A DNA stretch of 64,000 bases from JAAURS01 sp044923475 (lineage in GTDB: Bacteria > Cyanobacteriota > Cyanobacteriia > Thermosynechococcales > Thermosynechococcaceae): NCBI RefSeq assembly GCF_044923475.1, contig NZ_CP137338.1:1-64000 (forward strand). The letters run 5' to 3'. The position numbers and the translations under genes were made by a program. The notes under the pieces were generated by a model that saw only the letters and a program-made list of their open reading frames with translations, did not search any database and was not told the DNA's origin. This document shows, piece by piece, positions 33,133-42,812 of the stretch. The stretch's first letter is position 1. Each line of letters starts with the position of its first letter.

Positions 33133-34563
33133 ATGGCGCTTCAAGACTTTGGCTTAATTGGTTTGGCTGTCATGGGGGAGAATCTAGCCCTCAATATTGA
33201 GCGGAATGGCTTTTCTGTTGCAGTTTATAACCGAACTGCTTCCAGAACGGATGAATTTATGACCGAGCGGGCGCAGAACCGCCAGATTAAGGCAACCTAC
33301 ACGCCTGAAGAGTTTGTCGCGTCCTTGAGCCGTCCCCGCCGCATTTTGATCATGGTGAAGGCAGGCGCTCCAGTCGATGCCGTGATTCAGCAACTGCAGC
33401 CCATGCTGGACCCAGGCGACATTCTGATCGACGGCGGTAATTCGCTGTACGAGGATACGGTTCGCAGGACGACTGCACTCGAGTCAACGGGGCTGCGCTT
33501 CATCGGGATGGGCGTGAGCGGTGGCGAGGAAGGGGCCCTGAATGGTCCTAGCCTGATGCCCGGCGGTACGGCAGAGGCCTATACGGCGCTAGAGCCGATC
33601 TTGGTCAAAATAGCGGCCCAAGTGGATGATGGCCCCTGCGTGACCTACATTGGCCCAGGGGGAGCCGGACACTACGTCAAAATGGTGCATAACGGCATCG
33701 AGTACGGCGATATGCAGCTCATTGCCGAAGCTTACGACCTGCTCAAGAGTGTGGCGGGTCTGGACCACCTACAGCTCCATGAGGTCTTTACAAAATGGAA
33801 CGAGACCGATGAGCTGAACTCATTTTTGATTGAAATTACGGCTCAGATTTTCAGCTATGTCGATCCAGATACCCATCAAGCGTTGGTGGAGCTGGTGTTG
33901 GACGAAGCCGGTCAGAAGGGCACCGGACGCTGGACCGTGATGAGCGCCCTCGAACTGGGCATTCCCATCCCGACCATTATTGCTGCTGTGAATGCCCGTA
34001 TTGCGTCTTCCCATAGGGCAGAGCGTTTACGCGCTTCCAAGCAGCTCCAAGGGCCAGCAGCCTCCTTCAATGGGGACGTTGCGACCTTTACTGCAATGGT
34101 GCGCGATGCGTTGTACTGCTCGAAGATTTGCTCCTACGCTCAGGGCATGGCCTTGCTCAGTGCGGCTTCCAAAGAACTCGCATTTGACCTGAATCTGAGC
34201 GAGATTTCTCGGATCTGGAAGGGCGGCTGTATCATTCGCGCTCGGTTTTTAGACAAGATCAAGAAAGCCTTTGCAGACGAGCCGGATCTGTCCAATCTTT
34301 TGCTCGCGCCTGAGTTCAAGCAGTCGATTTTAGACCGTCAAACGGCTTGGAGGGAGGTCATTGCGACTGCGGCAAAAATGGGTATTCCGGTCCCGGCTTT
34401 CAGCGCTTCTTTGGACTACTTCGATACGTTCCGACGCGATCGCCTGCCTCAAAACCTAACCCAGGCCCAGCGCGATCTGTTTGGTTCCCACACCTACCAG
34501 CGGATCGACCGCGAAGGCATCTTCCACACCGAATGGCAGGAAGTCAAAGAAGCTAAGGTTTAG
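33133..34563 (+). CDS. gnd: 6-phosphogluconate dehydrogenase, decarboxylating
   Basis: Gnd converts 6-phosphogluconate to ribulose 5-phosphate with NADP in the oxidative pentose phosphate pathway, the main dark catabolic route of cyanobacteria. The NADP-binding GLAVMGENLALN is at the N-terminus. The substrate motif GVSGGEEGALNGPSLMPGG is near residue 130, and HYVKMVHNGIEYGDMQLI follows with the catalytic Lys. The 476-aa length is standard. It lies next to the DnaA-box cluster. Its stop is three bases from the convergent ftsX stop. Confidence 0.97.
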   Translation: MALQDFGLIGLAVMGENLALNIERNGFSVAVYNRTASRTDEFMTERAQNRQIKATYTPEEFVASLSRPRRILIMVKAGAPVDAVIQQLQPMLDPGDILIDGGNSLYEDTVRRTTALESTGLRFIGMGVSGGEEGALNGPSLMPGGTAEAYTALEPILVKIAAQVDDGPCVTYIGPGGAGHYVKMVHNGIEYGDMQLIAEAYDLLKSVAGLDHLQLHEVFTKWNETDELNSFLIEITAQIFSYVDPDTHQALVELVLDEAGQKGTGRWTVMSALELGIPIPTIIAAVNARIASSHRAERLRASKQLQGPAASFNGDVATFTAMVRDALYCSKICSYAQGMALLSAASKELAFDLNLSEISRIWKGGCIIRARFLDKIKKAFADEPDLSNLLLAPEFKQSILDRQTAWREVIATAAKMGIPVPAFSASLDYFDTFRRDRLPQNLTQAQRDLFGSHTYQRIDREGIFHTEWQEVKEAKV

Positions 34564-34566
34564 AGC

Positions 34567-35502
34567 CTAGCGCATTAGGAAGCGGCGGACTGCTAGAAAG
34601 CTGCCGCTCAATCCCACAAAGCTCCCAAATCCAAGCAGAGTCAGGGGGATCGAGATGCTTTGGACGGTGCTGAGCTGCAAATTCTGCGCGAGGGACTGTA
34701 GAAAGGCGGGCTGGGAAATCAACAGCTGAGCCATGAAGCGATGGACGATCGCCATAAAGCCAATGGCCATAACGCCTCCCAGCAGGCCGAAGACGAGGCC
34801 CTGAAGTAAGAACGGCAGGTAAATCCAAAGCGTCGTCGCGCCGACGAGCTGCATCACCTCAATTTCTTGATGGCGGGTGACCACGATCAGGCGAATAGTG
34901 GTGTTGATCACTGCTAGGGCCGTCAGCGTCAACAGGCCGATCGTCCCCCATCCCATCCAGCCCAGACCTTGATTGAGCTGGGCTAGGTTCTGCATAACCT
35001 CGTTGAGGTAGGACACGTGCTCGATTTCCGAAAAACTGGATAGCATCTGCGCCAGCTTGGGCACTTGTTCGCCGCTGCGGGCGCGAATTTTGAGCTGATC
35101 TACCAAAGGATTTTGGCCGAGGGCATCGGTTGCGCCCTGAAGGTCGGTTGCGCCCAGATCGGCCACGAGCTGCTGCCAAGCCTCCGCTCGGGGTAAGAGC
35201 TGTACTGAAGCAACATCGGGCATCTGTGCCAGTTGTTGTTGCAGTGTCTCGCCGGAAAGGTTGGGGCGCAGGTAGGCGGAAATTTCCAGTTGAGAACCCA
35301 TGTTCTGGAGCATCCCGTTCACTTGCCAGCTGGTTTGAAGGCTGATGCCAAACAAAAACAACAGCACGGTGACGGTGCTGATGGCGGCCCAATTCATCCA
35401 GCCGCCGCGCCGCAGACCCCGCAGGGTTTCTTGGGCGAGGTATTGCATCTGCGTAAAGGTGACTTTAAACGCGGGCGAGACCGCTAAAGTAGAACGTCGC
35501 AT
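34567..35502 (-). CDS. ftsX: Cell division permease-like protein FtsX
   Basis: FtsX is the membrane half of FtsEX, which activates septal wall hydrolases. The 311-aa protein has helix 1 (WAAISTVTVLLFLFGISL), a periplasmic domain of about 120 residues, and three further helices with the FtsX signature TRHQEIEVMQLVGAT before helix 3. The ATG at 35502 overlaps the ftsE stop as TGATG, showing translational coupling. Confidence 0.93.
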   Translation of the reverse strand: MRRSTLAVSPAFKVTFTQMQYLAQETLRGLRRGGWMNWAAISTVTVLLFLFGISLQTSWQVNGMLQNMGSQLEISAYLRPNLSGETLQQQLAQMPDVASVQLLPRAEAWQQLVADLGATDLQGATDALGQNPLVDQLKIRARSGEQVPKLAQMLSSFSEIEHVSYLNEVMQNLAQLNQGLGWMGWGTIGLLTLTALAVINTTIRLIVVTRHQEIEVMQLVGATTLWIYLPFLLQGLVFGLLGGVMAIGFMAIVHRFMAQLLISQPAFLQSLAQNLQLSTVQSISIPLTLLGFGSFVGLSGSFLAVRRFLMR

Positions 35503-36281
35503 CAGGCTTCGGGTCCGGGGGTGTTAATCGTTTTGAGTTGGCCGTTTTGCAATCTTGCCACAGGTGCTTGCCCCATTCGAATTAAATGTAAGTCGTGGGT
35601 GGTCACGACAACTGTAATTCCCAGACTGTTGAGCTTTTTGAGAATGCTCAGGACCTGGAGGGAGTTGTCTTGGTCGAGATTGCCCGTGGGTTCGTCGGCG
35701 AGAAGCAGGCGGGGGGAACCCACGATCGCCCTGGCAATGCTGGCACGCTGCTGTTCGCCTCCAGAAAGCTGGGTGGGGAAGCAGTCGGCTTTATTCTGGA
35801 GTCCTACGAGCTTTAGGGTGGGGAGGAGGCGGCGCTGAATTTCGTCTTGGGGGACCCCCTGCGATCGCAGCACGAACGCTACATTTTCGGCCACCGTCCA
35901 CCGACCGATCAGCTTGTAGTCTTGAAACACCACCCCTAGGCGACGGCGCAACATGGACAGGCGATGGCCGCTCAAGCTCGTCACGTTTTGTCCGCCCACC
36001 CTGACCTCTCCTCGATCGGGACGCTCGGCGCCGTAGATGAGCTTCATGAGGGTCGATTTTCCTGCCCCAGAAGGACCGGTAATAAACAAAAAATCGCCTT
36101 GTTTTACAACGAAGTTGAGATTGTGCAGGCTAAAGCCCGTGTCGCGGTAGCTTTTGGTCACGTCCCGCAAATGAATCGCGTAGGCAGTGGCAGCCGTTGC
36201 GCTGGCTGAAACAACCCCTTCTTTAGGGGAGCGCTCTGCCTGTAGGGGCGTAGATTTTGCAAGAACGAGAGGGTTGAACAT
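35502..36281 (-). CDS. ftsE: Cell division ATP-binding protein FtsE
   Basis: FtsE is the ABC ATPase partner of FtsX. Walker A is GPSGAGKSTLMKLIYG, the signature is LSGGEQQRASIARAI, Walker B is LLLADEPTGNLD, and the switch His is in VVTTHD. About 35 N-terminal residues precede the ABC core (YAIHLRDVTKSY), more than in most FtsE proteins, so a downstream start is possible. It lies two bases after the WecG-type gene and is coupled to ftsX. Confidence 0.94.
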   Translation of the reverse strand: MFNPLVLAKSTPLQAERSPKEGVVSASATAATAYAIHLRDVTKSYRDTGFSLHNLNFVVKQGDFLFITGPSGAGKSTLMKLIYGAERPDRGEVRVGGQNVTSLSGHRLSMLRRRLGVVFQDYKLIGRWTVAENVAFVLRSQGVPQDEIQRRLLPTLKLVGLQNKADCFPTQLSGGEQQRASIARAIVGSPRLLLADEPTGNLDQDNSLQVLSILKKLNSLGITVVVTTHDLHLIRMGQAPVARLQNGQLKTINTPGPEA

Positions 36282-36283
36282 CT

Positions 36284-37054
36284 TTAGTGCCTAAACTTTT
36301 CCAAAATCGATCGCCATGCAAACTGCGGCAGGGCCAGCATCCGCCGCCATCGCCACGGTTCTTGATAGAGCCGATACATCCACTCCAGGTGGTTGTCGCA
36401 GAACCAGGCGGGGGCGCGCTGTTTGCGATCGGCCCAGATATCGAAACTGCCGCCCACGCCAATCCAGACTGCATTCGGGGCGACGTGGCGGTGTTTGGCA
36501 ATCCAATACTCTTGGCGCGGCACGCCAAGGCCCACGCAAATGATTTGAGGTTGTAGGTCTCGCAGTCGGTCTAAAAACAACGGGGTGTCTGCTTCGCTCA
36601 AAAAGCCGTTCTGAGTCCCGACGATATTGATTCTGGGAAAGCGATCGCGCAATTTTTCTGCCGCCTCTGCTGCCACGCCCGGCGCTCCGCCATAGAAAAA
36701 GACCGACCAAGGTTGAGGTTGTCGCGCTGAAGTTTGCAGTAACGTTTCGGTCAGCTCGATGCCAGGACAGCGGCGAACGGTTTTCCCGTGGAGCTTGAGA
36801 TATAGGACGATGCCCGAACCATCGGGAACGACCAGATTGGCTCGGTGAATGATATCGGCAAGGGCAAGGTCTTGCTCGGCCTGCATTGTCATTTCAGCGT
36901 TGAGCGTCACGACGTGGGTTCCTTGATGTTGCGCGATGCGGGTCGACAGCCAATCCACATAGTCTGGCAGCAAATGAATTGCAAACCCCAGCACCTTAAA
37001 TGGATGGGGATCGATAGAGGATTGCGCGTTGGAATTAGAAGTCACAGATCTCAT
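36284..37054 (-). CDS. WecG/TagA/CpsF family glycosyltransferase
   Basis: The 256-aa GT26 enzyme would transfer an N-acetylmannosamine-type or related sugar to a lipid carrier in surface polysaccharide synthesis. VVTLNAEMTMQAEQD, LVVPDGSGIVLYLKL, FFYGGAPGVAAEAAEKL and VGLGVPRQEYWIAKH are the successive family blocks. The C-terminus LEWMYRLYQEPWRWRRM is also typical. It is the first gene of a tight cluster with ftsE and ftsX. Confidence 0.94.
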   Translation of the reverse strand: MRSVTSNSNAQSSIDPHPFKVLGFAIHLLPDYVDWLSTRIAQHQGTHVVTLNAEMTMQAEQDLALADIIHRANLVVPDGSGIVLYLKLHGKTVRRCPGIELTETLLQTSARQPQPWSVFFYGGAPGVAAEAAEKLRDRFPRINIVGTQNGFLSEADTPLFLDRLRDLQPQIICVGLGVPRQEYWIAKHRHVAPNAVWIGVGGSFDIWADRKQRAPAWFCDNHLEWMYRLYQEPWRWRRMLALPQFAWRSILEKFRH

Positions 37055-37239
37055 ACAGCGGCAAAATATTTAAATTTAATGCCAGTGTAAACGTATAGTA
37101 CCCAGCACAGTTTATACCTATGCTATTTTGCTTTCAAATTTAGGTCGTTTGTCAGAAAACCTTTGATGCGACGCTCGACGCCAGGAGCAGCACGGATCTT
37201 CTGCCCCTCAAGGTCGGTATTTCTCGCGCCCGATGCCCA

Positions 37240-37902
37240 TCAGTCTCTCCCGGCGATCGAACCATCGCTCAGGATCGTTCCCTTGAGCATTGCGTCTTGG
37301 AGCGTCGCCCGACAAAGGTTTGCCCGATGCAGAGAAGCTCGGCATAAATTGGCTTTGCGCAGGTTTGCATCTAATAAGTTGGCCCAGTTTAGACGGGCTT
37401 CAATTAAATTACTACCTTCAAAATTGGCTTTATAGAGATTGGCCATATCGAACTGCGCTCGCATGAGATTTGCCTGTAAAAAGTCCGTCATGCACCCTTC
37501 AATTGCCCTCAAAGCCGCTTTTTCTAAATTGGCTCGGCGCGCGATTGCTTGATTTAAGTTGGCACCATAGAAATTTGCGCCAGACAGTATGGCTTTGTAA
37601 AGGTCTGCACCCTGGAGGCAGGTATATTGGAGCGACGCTTCTTGCATGTTTGCCTCGATCAGATCGGCTAAATGCAAATTGGCTCGATCGAGACAGGCAT
37701 TGCGGAGATTGGCGTTTCTCAGATCGCTTCCTTCTAGGTTGGTACTGGCTAAATTAGCGCGGCTGAGATTGACAAACTGGAGACTGATGCCGCTGAGATC
37801 GGCTTTTGACAAATCTGGAATAACGGCCAGGTTCTGAATTCGCCAGTCATTCCATTCCTCAACGCCTTGCTGGAGGAGATCGATCTGCTCAATATTTGCC
37901 AT
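37240..37902 (-). CDS. Pentapeptide repeat protein
   Basis: The 220-aa protein starts MANIEQIDLLQQGVEEWNDW, a helical cap, and then has about 30 A(N/D)LxxA pentapeptides from residue 40 to the end, giving a beta-helix. ATG 37902 is preferred to the frame start at 37941 because the cap matches other cyanobacterial members. No signal peptide is present. Function is unknown. Confidence 0.9.
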   Translation of the reverse strand: MANIEQIDLLQQGVEEWNDWRIQNLAVIPDLSKADLSGISLQFVNLSRANLASTNLEGSDLRNANLRNACLDRANLHLADLIEANMQEASLQYTCLQGADLYKAILSGANFYGANLNQAIARRANLEKAALRAIEGCMTDFLQANLMRAQFDMANLYKANFEGSNLIEARLNWANLLDANLRKANLCRASLHRANLCRATLQDAMLKGTILSDGSIAGRD

Positions 37903-38016
37903 TGCAGTGGTGTATGGAAGAAGTGCGGGAAGCCTTAACAAAAATGATTCCTTAAGGTTAATGTTCCCTATATAAATGCTTTAACTGTCTTTTACGGGTA
38001 ATTTTCTGCAATTTTC

Positions 38017-38715
38017 TCAAGAAGCCAGCTCGGCCAGCTTCGCGCGAATTGCCTGAATATCTTTCCACATCAGCCATTTAGGACTATTTGGCTCTCTGGA
38101 AGGATTTCTTAGCAGATAAGCGGGATGGAAAATTGGCATACACAAATAGCCTTGCCATTCGAGCCATTGCCCGCGAATTTTCGTAATGCCGCGCTTATCT
38201 CCCGTCAGGCCGCGGACAGCAGTCGCACCCGCAAGCAAAATAATTTTGGGGTTGACGAGACGAATTTGCTCTAGCAAATAAGGTTTGCAAGCTTCTGTTT
38301 CCTGAGGGGTTGGGGTGCGATTGCCGGGAGGGCGGCATTTCACGACGTTGCAGATGTAGACATCGTTCTCGGAGCTCAAGCGGACGGATTGTAGAATTTT
38401 TTCCAAAAGCTGCCCGGATTTTCCGACAAAGGGCAGACCTTGTTCGTCCTCGCTTTGTCCGGGACCTTCTCCCACGATCGCGATGTCGGCTTTGGGGTTG
38501 CCCCGTCCGATAACTGCGTGAGTGCGGAACTGTCCTAGCTCGCAGCGCTGGCAAGTATTGCAGTGGGGCACCATTTCTGCAATGGAGGCGTAGGTGCCAG
38601 GTGGAATGGGAATCTGGGCGCTGGTGGGAATGAGGGACGGGTCGAAGTCTGCGGGGGTCTCATGCTGCGAAGGCTGCATGAAATCGAATAAATTGATTTG
38701 CTCTTCTGGGACCAT
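38017..38715 (-). CDS. Uracil-DNA glycosylase, family 4 (iron-sulfur)
   Basis: The 232-aa enzyme removes uracil from DNA. A [4Fe-4S] cluster is indicated by HCNTCQRCEL near residue 52 and further Cys in YICNVVKCRPP and TEACKPYL. The active-site motif VGEGPGQSEDEQGLPFVG and the C-terminal HPAYLLRNPS are family 4 landmarks. About 40 N-terminal residues are extra. It lies close to the inositol monophosphatase-type gene on the same strand. Confidence 0.93.
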   Translation of the reverse strand: MVPEEQINLFDFMQPSQHETPADFDPSLIPTSAQIPIPPGTYASIAEMVPHCNTCQRCELGQFRTHAVIGRGNPKADIAIVGEGPGQSEDEQGLPFVGKSGQLLEKILQSVRLSSENDVYICNVVKCRPPGNRTPTPQETEACKPYLLEQIRLVNPKIILLAGATAVRGLTGDKRGITKIRGQWLEWQGYLCMPIFHPAYLLRNPSREPNSPKWLMWKDIQAIRAKLAELAS

Positions 38716-38788
38716 GGAGATTGCCTGAGAATTCCATTCAATGGTGGGTTGAGGATTTCGTCTGCGCTAGCCGGGCGTTTCAAATCGG

Positions 38789-39649
38789 CTATCCTGCTGT
38801 CTCACAGGCGATCGCCTCTTGCAGCCTTGGCAGCAGCGCTTCTATATAGTGAGGCCAGCCGATCGCGATCGATTGCCGATGGGCTAAGGTCTCGGGGCTG
38901 AGGGCATCCAAGGAGAACTGGAGCGCATTTCCTTCGAGGTCGCAGCAAACGAGTCCAGCGCATTGAGCAAGGGCGAGAGGTCCTACCGTATCCCACAGCT
39001 TAACGCGACCGTTGAGGTAAAGGTATAACCCTGCCCGCCCCTGAATCACTTCCAAAACCTTGAGGCCAAAGCTGCCTAAGGTATAAAACTGAATGTCGGG
39101 GATGGCCGCTTGAATGGCCGTACCGTACTGACGGCGATCGCGATCGCCCAGCAGCACCGGGCAATAGTCGGCAGAAGGGCCGAGGGTGACAGTGGGCATG
39201 AAGGGTCGTGCGGGTTCGAGACCGGGGGCTGCAAACAACCCCCAGTCGGGTCCGCCATAAAAGAGCTGGCCGGATTCCGGGCGCAAAATCCACCCGGCAA
39301 TGGGCCGATCGTCTTGCAAAAGCCCTGCCATGATGGCGTAATCCGGGCGTTGGTTGATAAAGTCCTCAGTGCCGTCGATCGGGTCGATGAGCCACAGTCG
39401 GGAGAACCCTTTGCGCGCGTTCTGAATCGATTCGGCATTTTCTTCGGTAATGACACCGTCCTCGGGGAACCACTCTTGAAACGTTGCGGCCAGCCGACGG
39501 TCTAGAATTCGGTCGATCTCGGTCACAAAATCTTCCGGGCCTTTCTGCTCTACTGCAAAGGAGCGACGCGCCATTTCTTTCGCCCACAAGCCAGCCTCAA
39601 CCAAGGCAGTCTGGATTTGCAACAGCGGTAAGGAGGAAGACAAAGGCAT
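38789..39649 (-). CDS. Inositol monophosphatase/CysQ family phosphatase
   Basis: The 286-aa protein has the lithium-sensitive phosphatase motifs: VTEIDR, ITEENAE (metal Glu), WLIDPIDGTEDFI with the metal aspartates, and a C-terminal VKLWDTVGPLALAQ. The last corresponds to the WD motif. It could hydrolyse 3'-phosphoadenosine 5'-phosphate (CysQ) or inositol phosphate; the sequence does not separate these. It is soluble. Confidence 0.9.
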   Translation of the reverse strand: MPLSSSLPLLQIQTALVEAGLWAKEMARRSFAVEQKGPEDFVTEIDRILDRRLAATFQEWFPEDGVITEENAESIQNARKGFSRLWLIDPIDGTEDFINQRPDYAIMAGLLQDDRPIAGWILRPESGQLFYGGPDWGLFAAPGLEPARPFMPTVTLGPSADYCPVLLGDRDRRQYGTAIQAAIPDIQFYTLGSFGLKVLEVIQGRAGLYLYLNGRVKLWDTVGPLALAQCAGLVCCDLEGNALQFSLDALSPETLAHRQSIAIGWPHYIEALLPRLQEAIACETAG

Positions 39650-39713
39650 GAAGGTTACTTTGATTGCGGGTTAAAACAACAATGTCATTCGGGACCATTC
39701 GGGGTCATTTGGG

Positions 39714-40259
39714 TTACTTGAGGTCTAGCAGACCGCTGTCTTTGAGCTTGGGATTGAATCGCAGGGTTTCGCGCGCGCCGCGCTCGGCGAGAAGGTCGAG
39801 GATATTTTGCTCGATGCGTCGTGCGGCCTGCTTGAGAATGCGTTGGTGCTGGAGGTCGTCTAATTGCGGGTCCGCGTACTGCACGGATTCTTCGGGCAAC
39901 ATTTGGCTTTTGACGTCGATGGGCTGTTCCCACAGCGTTGCCGCGTCGCCGTTACCGACAGGAACCGCTCCATTCTCTTCGATCCAGGCTGCTTTGATGG
40001 TTTCAAGTAGGGTGCGATTGGGCCGCTCCACCGTCGTCACCTTGACCCAAAAGCACTGCTGCGGCTGTCGTACGATGTGCTGCTTCAGGCTGAGGGAAAC
40101 ATCTCGGGAATAGCCGATGTAGGCCAAGACCTTATCGGCGTTGTAAATGGCATACACGCCGATCTTCCCCTCAAATTGCGACGGGAGCTGGCCTTCGGCG
40201 TCGATGTAGGGAAGATCTGATAGTTCGATTAAGGACGGGCACTCGGACTGAGCTTGCAT
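39714..40259 (-). CDS. GIY-YIG domain protein
   Basis: The 181-aa protein has a GIY-YIG nuclease-like domain. GKIGVYAIYNADKVLAYIGY starts near residue 31, and the helix SRDVSLSLKQHIVRQ follows. The G-V-Y version replaces G-I-Y. The catalytic Glu may be in TLLETIKAAWIEENG. The C-terminal 60 residues form a basic helix. Such stand-alone proteins are common in cyanobacteria and plants; nuclease activity is unproven. Confidence 0.85.
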   Translation of the reverse strand: MQAQSECPSLIELSDLPYIDAEGQLPSQFEGKIGVYAIYNADKVLAYIGYSRDVSLSLKQHIVRQPQQCFWVKVTTVERPNRTLLETIKAAWIEENGAVPVGNGDAATLWEQPIDVKSQMLPEESVQYADPQLDDLQHQRILKQAARRIEQNILDLLAERGARETLRFNPKLKDSGLLDLK

Positions 40260-40283
40260 GGCCTTAAGTGGGATGCGACATCC

Positions 40284-41858
40284 TTAGTATGCATCACGCT
40301 CGGTGCCTAGGGGCAGAAAAATCGTCAAGACTTCCCCTTGCAGGTGCTGGCGCACCGTTAATTTGCCCCCTAGGGCCTGAAATAGATGCTTGGTGGCGGC
40401 TAAGCTGAGACTGACGCCTCCGGTTTCGGGCTGGAACATCAAAAGCTGACCGACGGCTCTCATCATGGGCGATTCGGCGTTGTCGCTGCAAGGTTTTTTG
40501 TCGGGTTGAGTTTGCAACTGGAGCTTCAGTTGAGAACCTGCTAGGTCGACTTTGAGGTTAATATGGCTCCCGGTAGAGAGGCTGTTGCTCAAATATTCCA
40601 TCAACCCCGTTAAAACCTGATTGAGCAGGAGGGGGTCGCGGATGGCCACTTCCGGTAGGCGTTTAGGGGTGGTCACTTGAAGGGTTAGGCCGCGGCGGGC
40701 TGCATGGGCTTGCCAGCGCGTGAGGTTGCCCGCAAGCAATTCTTGGAGGGCGATCGGGGTGAGGTGGGTCGGCAGCGGTTGGCTGTCTGCGTGGGTGAGT
40801 TCCATGGCTCGAAAAATCAAGCCAAAGCGATCGATTTGGCCGCTGCATTCCCGCTGGATGGCATCTAGACGCTGAGTGACTTCTTTGGGTAAATCCGAGC
40901 GGCGCAGCAGCAGGCGGGTGAGGGTTTGAATGGTCGTCAGGGGCGTGCGGACTTCATGCGCCAGCACTTTCAGCAGTTCTACATCGCGGTCCGATTCGGG
41001 CAGGTCTTCCGCGCCGCTGGGGGCGACGGGTTCGGGGTTTGGCTCGGTTGCTTGCTGTTGTTGCGTCTGGACTGAAGGTCGGTGCGGAGAGGACGACTTC
41101 CCAGGGGGACAGACCTCAGTTGCACGATCGCGGGAACTTTGGCCAGAGGACTGGGCCAGCAGTGCCTGGCCGAACAGCATGGGAATCCGGTAGTCTGGAG
41201 CTGCGGTCGGAAACCGCGATCGCCACTGCTGGATCGACGCAGCCTGACTGGGCCGCTGCAGCCGCTCGATTCTGAATTGCAGAGCCGCCCAGATCTGCTC
41301 GACCGTAACGGGATCGAAGGAAAAATTGAGTCCGAGAGTCCCTTCTGAATCTTGGCCTAAAATGGCAACCCAGCAGAATTGAGGTGTTTGAATCAGACAA
41401 AATTGCTCGCGAGCCAGCGGATCTCCTGGAAGAATGGGCAGGGTGGGCAGGAGTACGTCAAAGCGATCTGAAACGGCGGCTGGAGGGAGTTGAAACGCTC
41501 TGGATTGCAGCTTGGGCGTAAAAATCCAGGTTTTAAAGTGAGCGAGGATTGCTAAATCGCTAAAGACGGGAGCGGGACTGCAAAACACCACGCCTTGCTG
41601 GTTGCAAATCTCTGCCGATCGGTTCGGATGAAGCTCGGCTAGACTGGGATTTAGGGTGGTTTGTTTGAGGAGTTGGCCCATGGCGGCGATCGCCACCCGC
41701 CAAGACTCCAGCGCCGCGTCTAGCGTCAGCGCGCTGGGCGCGCCCGCAAACATCGAAGGCTCTAGCGCTGAAAATAAGGCTGTCAGGGTTGGAAACTGTT
41801 CAAACACCGGTTCGATGGCCTGCTGGGTAAAGCGGTTGAAATGAATCGTAGCCCCCAT
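40284..41858 (-). CDS. Histidine kinase with degenerate ATPase domain
   Basis: About 524 residues. The N-terminal 230 form a soluble input domain that I do not recognise. A low-complexity Gln/Pro/Ser linker follows. The HisKA phosphoacceptor block is LLKVLAHEVRTPLTTIQTL. The HATPase part keeps an N-box-like LLNQVLTGLMEYLSNS, but the DxGxG (G1) box is absent and G2 appears only as TGGVSLSLAATKH. ATP binding is therefore uncertain. No membrane helix is seen. I use the ATG at 41858; the open frame reaches 42011 but upstream residues look non-coding. Confidence 0.8.
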   Translation of the reverse strand: MGATIHFNRFTQQAIEPVFEQFPTLTALFSALEPSMFAGAPSALTLDAALESWRVAIAAMGQLLKQTTLNPSLAELHPNRSAEICNQQGVVFCSPAPVFSDLAILAHFKTWIFTPKLQSRAFQLPPAAVSDRFDVLLPTLPILPGDPLAREQFCLIQTPQFCWVAILGQDSEGTLGLNFSFDPVTVEQIWAALQFRIERLQRPSQAASIQQWRSRFPTAAPDYRIPMLFGQALLAQSSGQSSRDRATEVCPPGKSSSPHRPSVQTQQQQATEPNPEPVAPSGAEDLPESDRDVELLKVLAHEVRTPLTTIQTLTRLLLRRSDLPKEVTQRLDAIQRECSGQIDRFGLIFRAMELTHADSQPLPTHLTPIALQELLAGNLTRWQAHAARRGLTLQVTTPKRLPEVAIRDPLLLNQVLTGLMEYLSNSLSTGSHINLKVDLAGSQLKLQLQTQPDKKPCSDNAESPMMRAVGQLLMFQPETGGVSLSLAATKHLFQALGGKLTVRQHLQGEVLTIFLPLGTERDAY

Positions 41859-42058
41859 GATTGCTGCCCCGATTGACTTGGCAAAACGTCCTCTTTCTTG
41901 CAGAATAGCGGTTTTATCTGGGTGGGGACAGTCGCAAAACCGAACCTTGGCAGATCGGGTTTTACGTTCTGGTGCAGCGAATTGCAACATGCTGTTGATT
42001 TCGGACTGCACGCTTGTCTAGGATAGGCAAACTAAGCTGGGAATCTAACGCTGACGCC

Positions 42059-42733
42059 GTGAATCTTGCATCGCCTCTTTCTTACGTTTCTCCCTGGGTA
42101 TATCCGCCGATCGCGGCTGGAAATCGTCTGCTACAGCGCGCCTTTTTTGGCCCTTTAACCGTTCGAGGCCGAGAGCACCTACCCCTAAACGGTCCAGCGG
42201 TGTTGGCTATCAAGCACTATAGTCGTTGGGATCCGCTCGCGATCGCTCAGCTCCAGCCTAAGGCCATTCGCTTTATGACCAATGCCAATCAGTTCGGCGG
42301 GATTCAAGGCTGGATCATCCGTCGGCTAGGGTCTTTTCCCGTTGACTTGGCAAGACCTCAAAAGTCCAGCATCAAGCACGCGATCGAGCTGCTCCATCAG
42401 GGCGAAATCCTCGGGATTTTCCCGGAGGGCGGTATCGTGCGCGACCGACCCCTGCGATCGCTCAAACCGGGCTTCGCGCGCCTGATCCTGCAGGCCGAAG
42501 CCACTGCCGCCCGGCCCCTTGCTATTCCGATTACACCCATTGCCCTGCGCTATCAACCCGAAGCCCAGCGCGGCGCAGCCGTTTATATCGATATTTCCCC
42601 GGCCTTTTCCAGCCGAGATTTTGAGGCCTCTTCCGATAAGGCGCGCGCGGCCCAAATGACCCAGCATCTCGAAAAAGTGCTGCGCGATCGCCTCGAAGCA
42701 CTGCGGGTTTTAGCGGGCGCGCAGAAGCAGTGA
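42059..42733 (+). CDS. plsC: 1-acyl-sn-glycerol-3-phosphate acyltransferase (PlsC family)
   Basis: This acyltransferase would make phosphatidic acid from lysophosphatidic acid at the membrane. The catalytic H-x4-D motif is KHYSRWDP and the substrate motif is IFPEGGIVRDR. The final residues are basic. The GTG at 42059 is chosen; a TTG at 42014 in frame adds 15 residues. It is divergent from the histidine kinase gene and precedes rseP on the same strand by 79 bases. Confidence 0.88.
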   Translation: MNLASPLSYVSPWVYPPIAAGNRLLQRAFFGPLTVRGREHLPLNGPAVLAIKHYSRWDPLAIAQLQPKAIRFMTNANQFGGIQGWIIRRLGSFPVDLARPQKSSIKHAIELLHQGEILGIFPEGGIVRDRPLRSLKPGFARLILQAEATAARPLAIPITPIALRYQPEAQRGAAVYIDISPAFSSRDFEASSDKARAAQMTQHLEKVLRDRLEALRVLAGAQKQ

Positions 42734-42812
42734 GGAGACATCGATCGGGAAACGTTAAGATAGGCAAGCAGGCTTCTGTTGTCTGTCTTACACCTCGCGT
42801 TTGGAAGAATTC

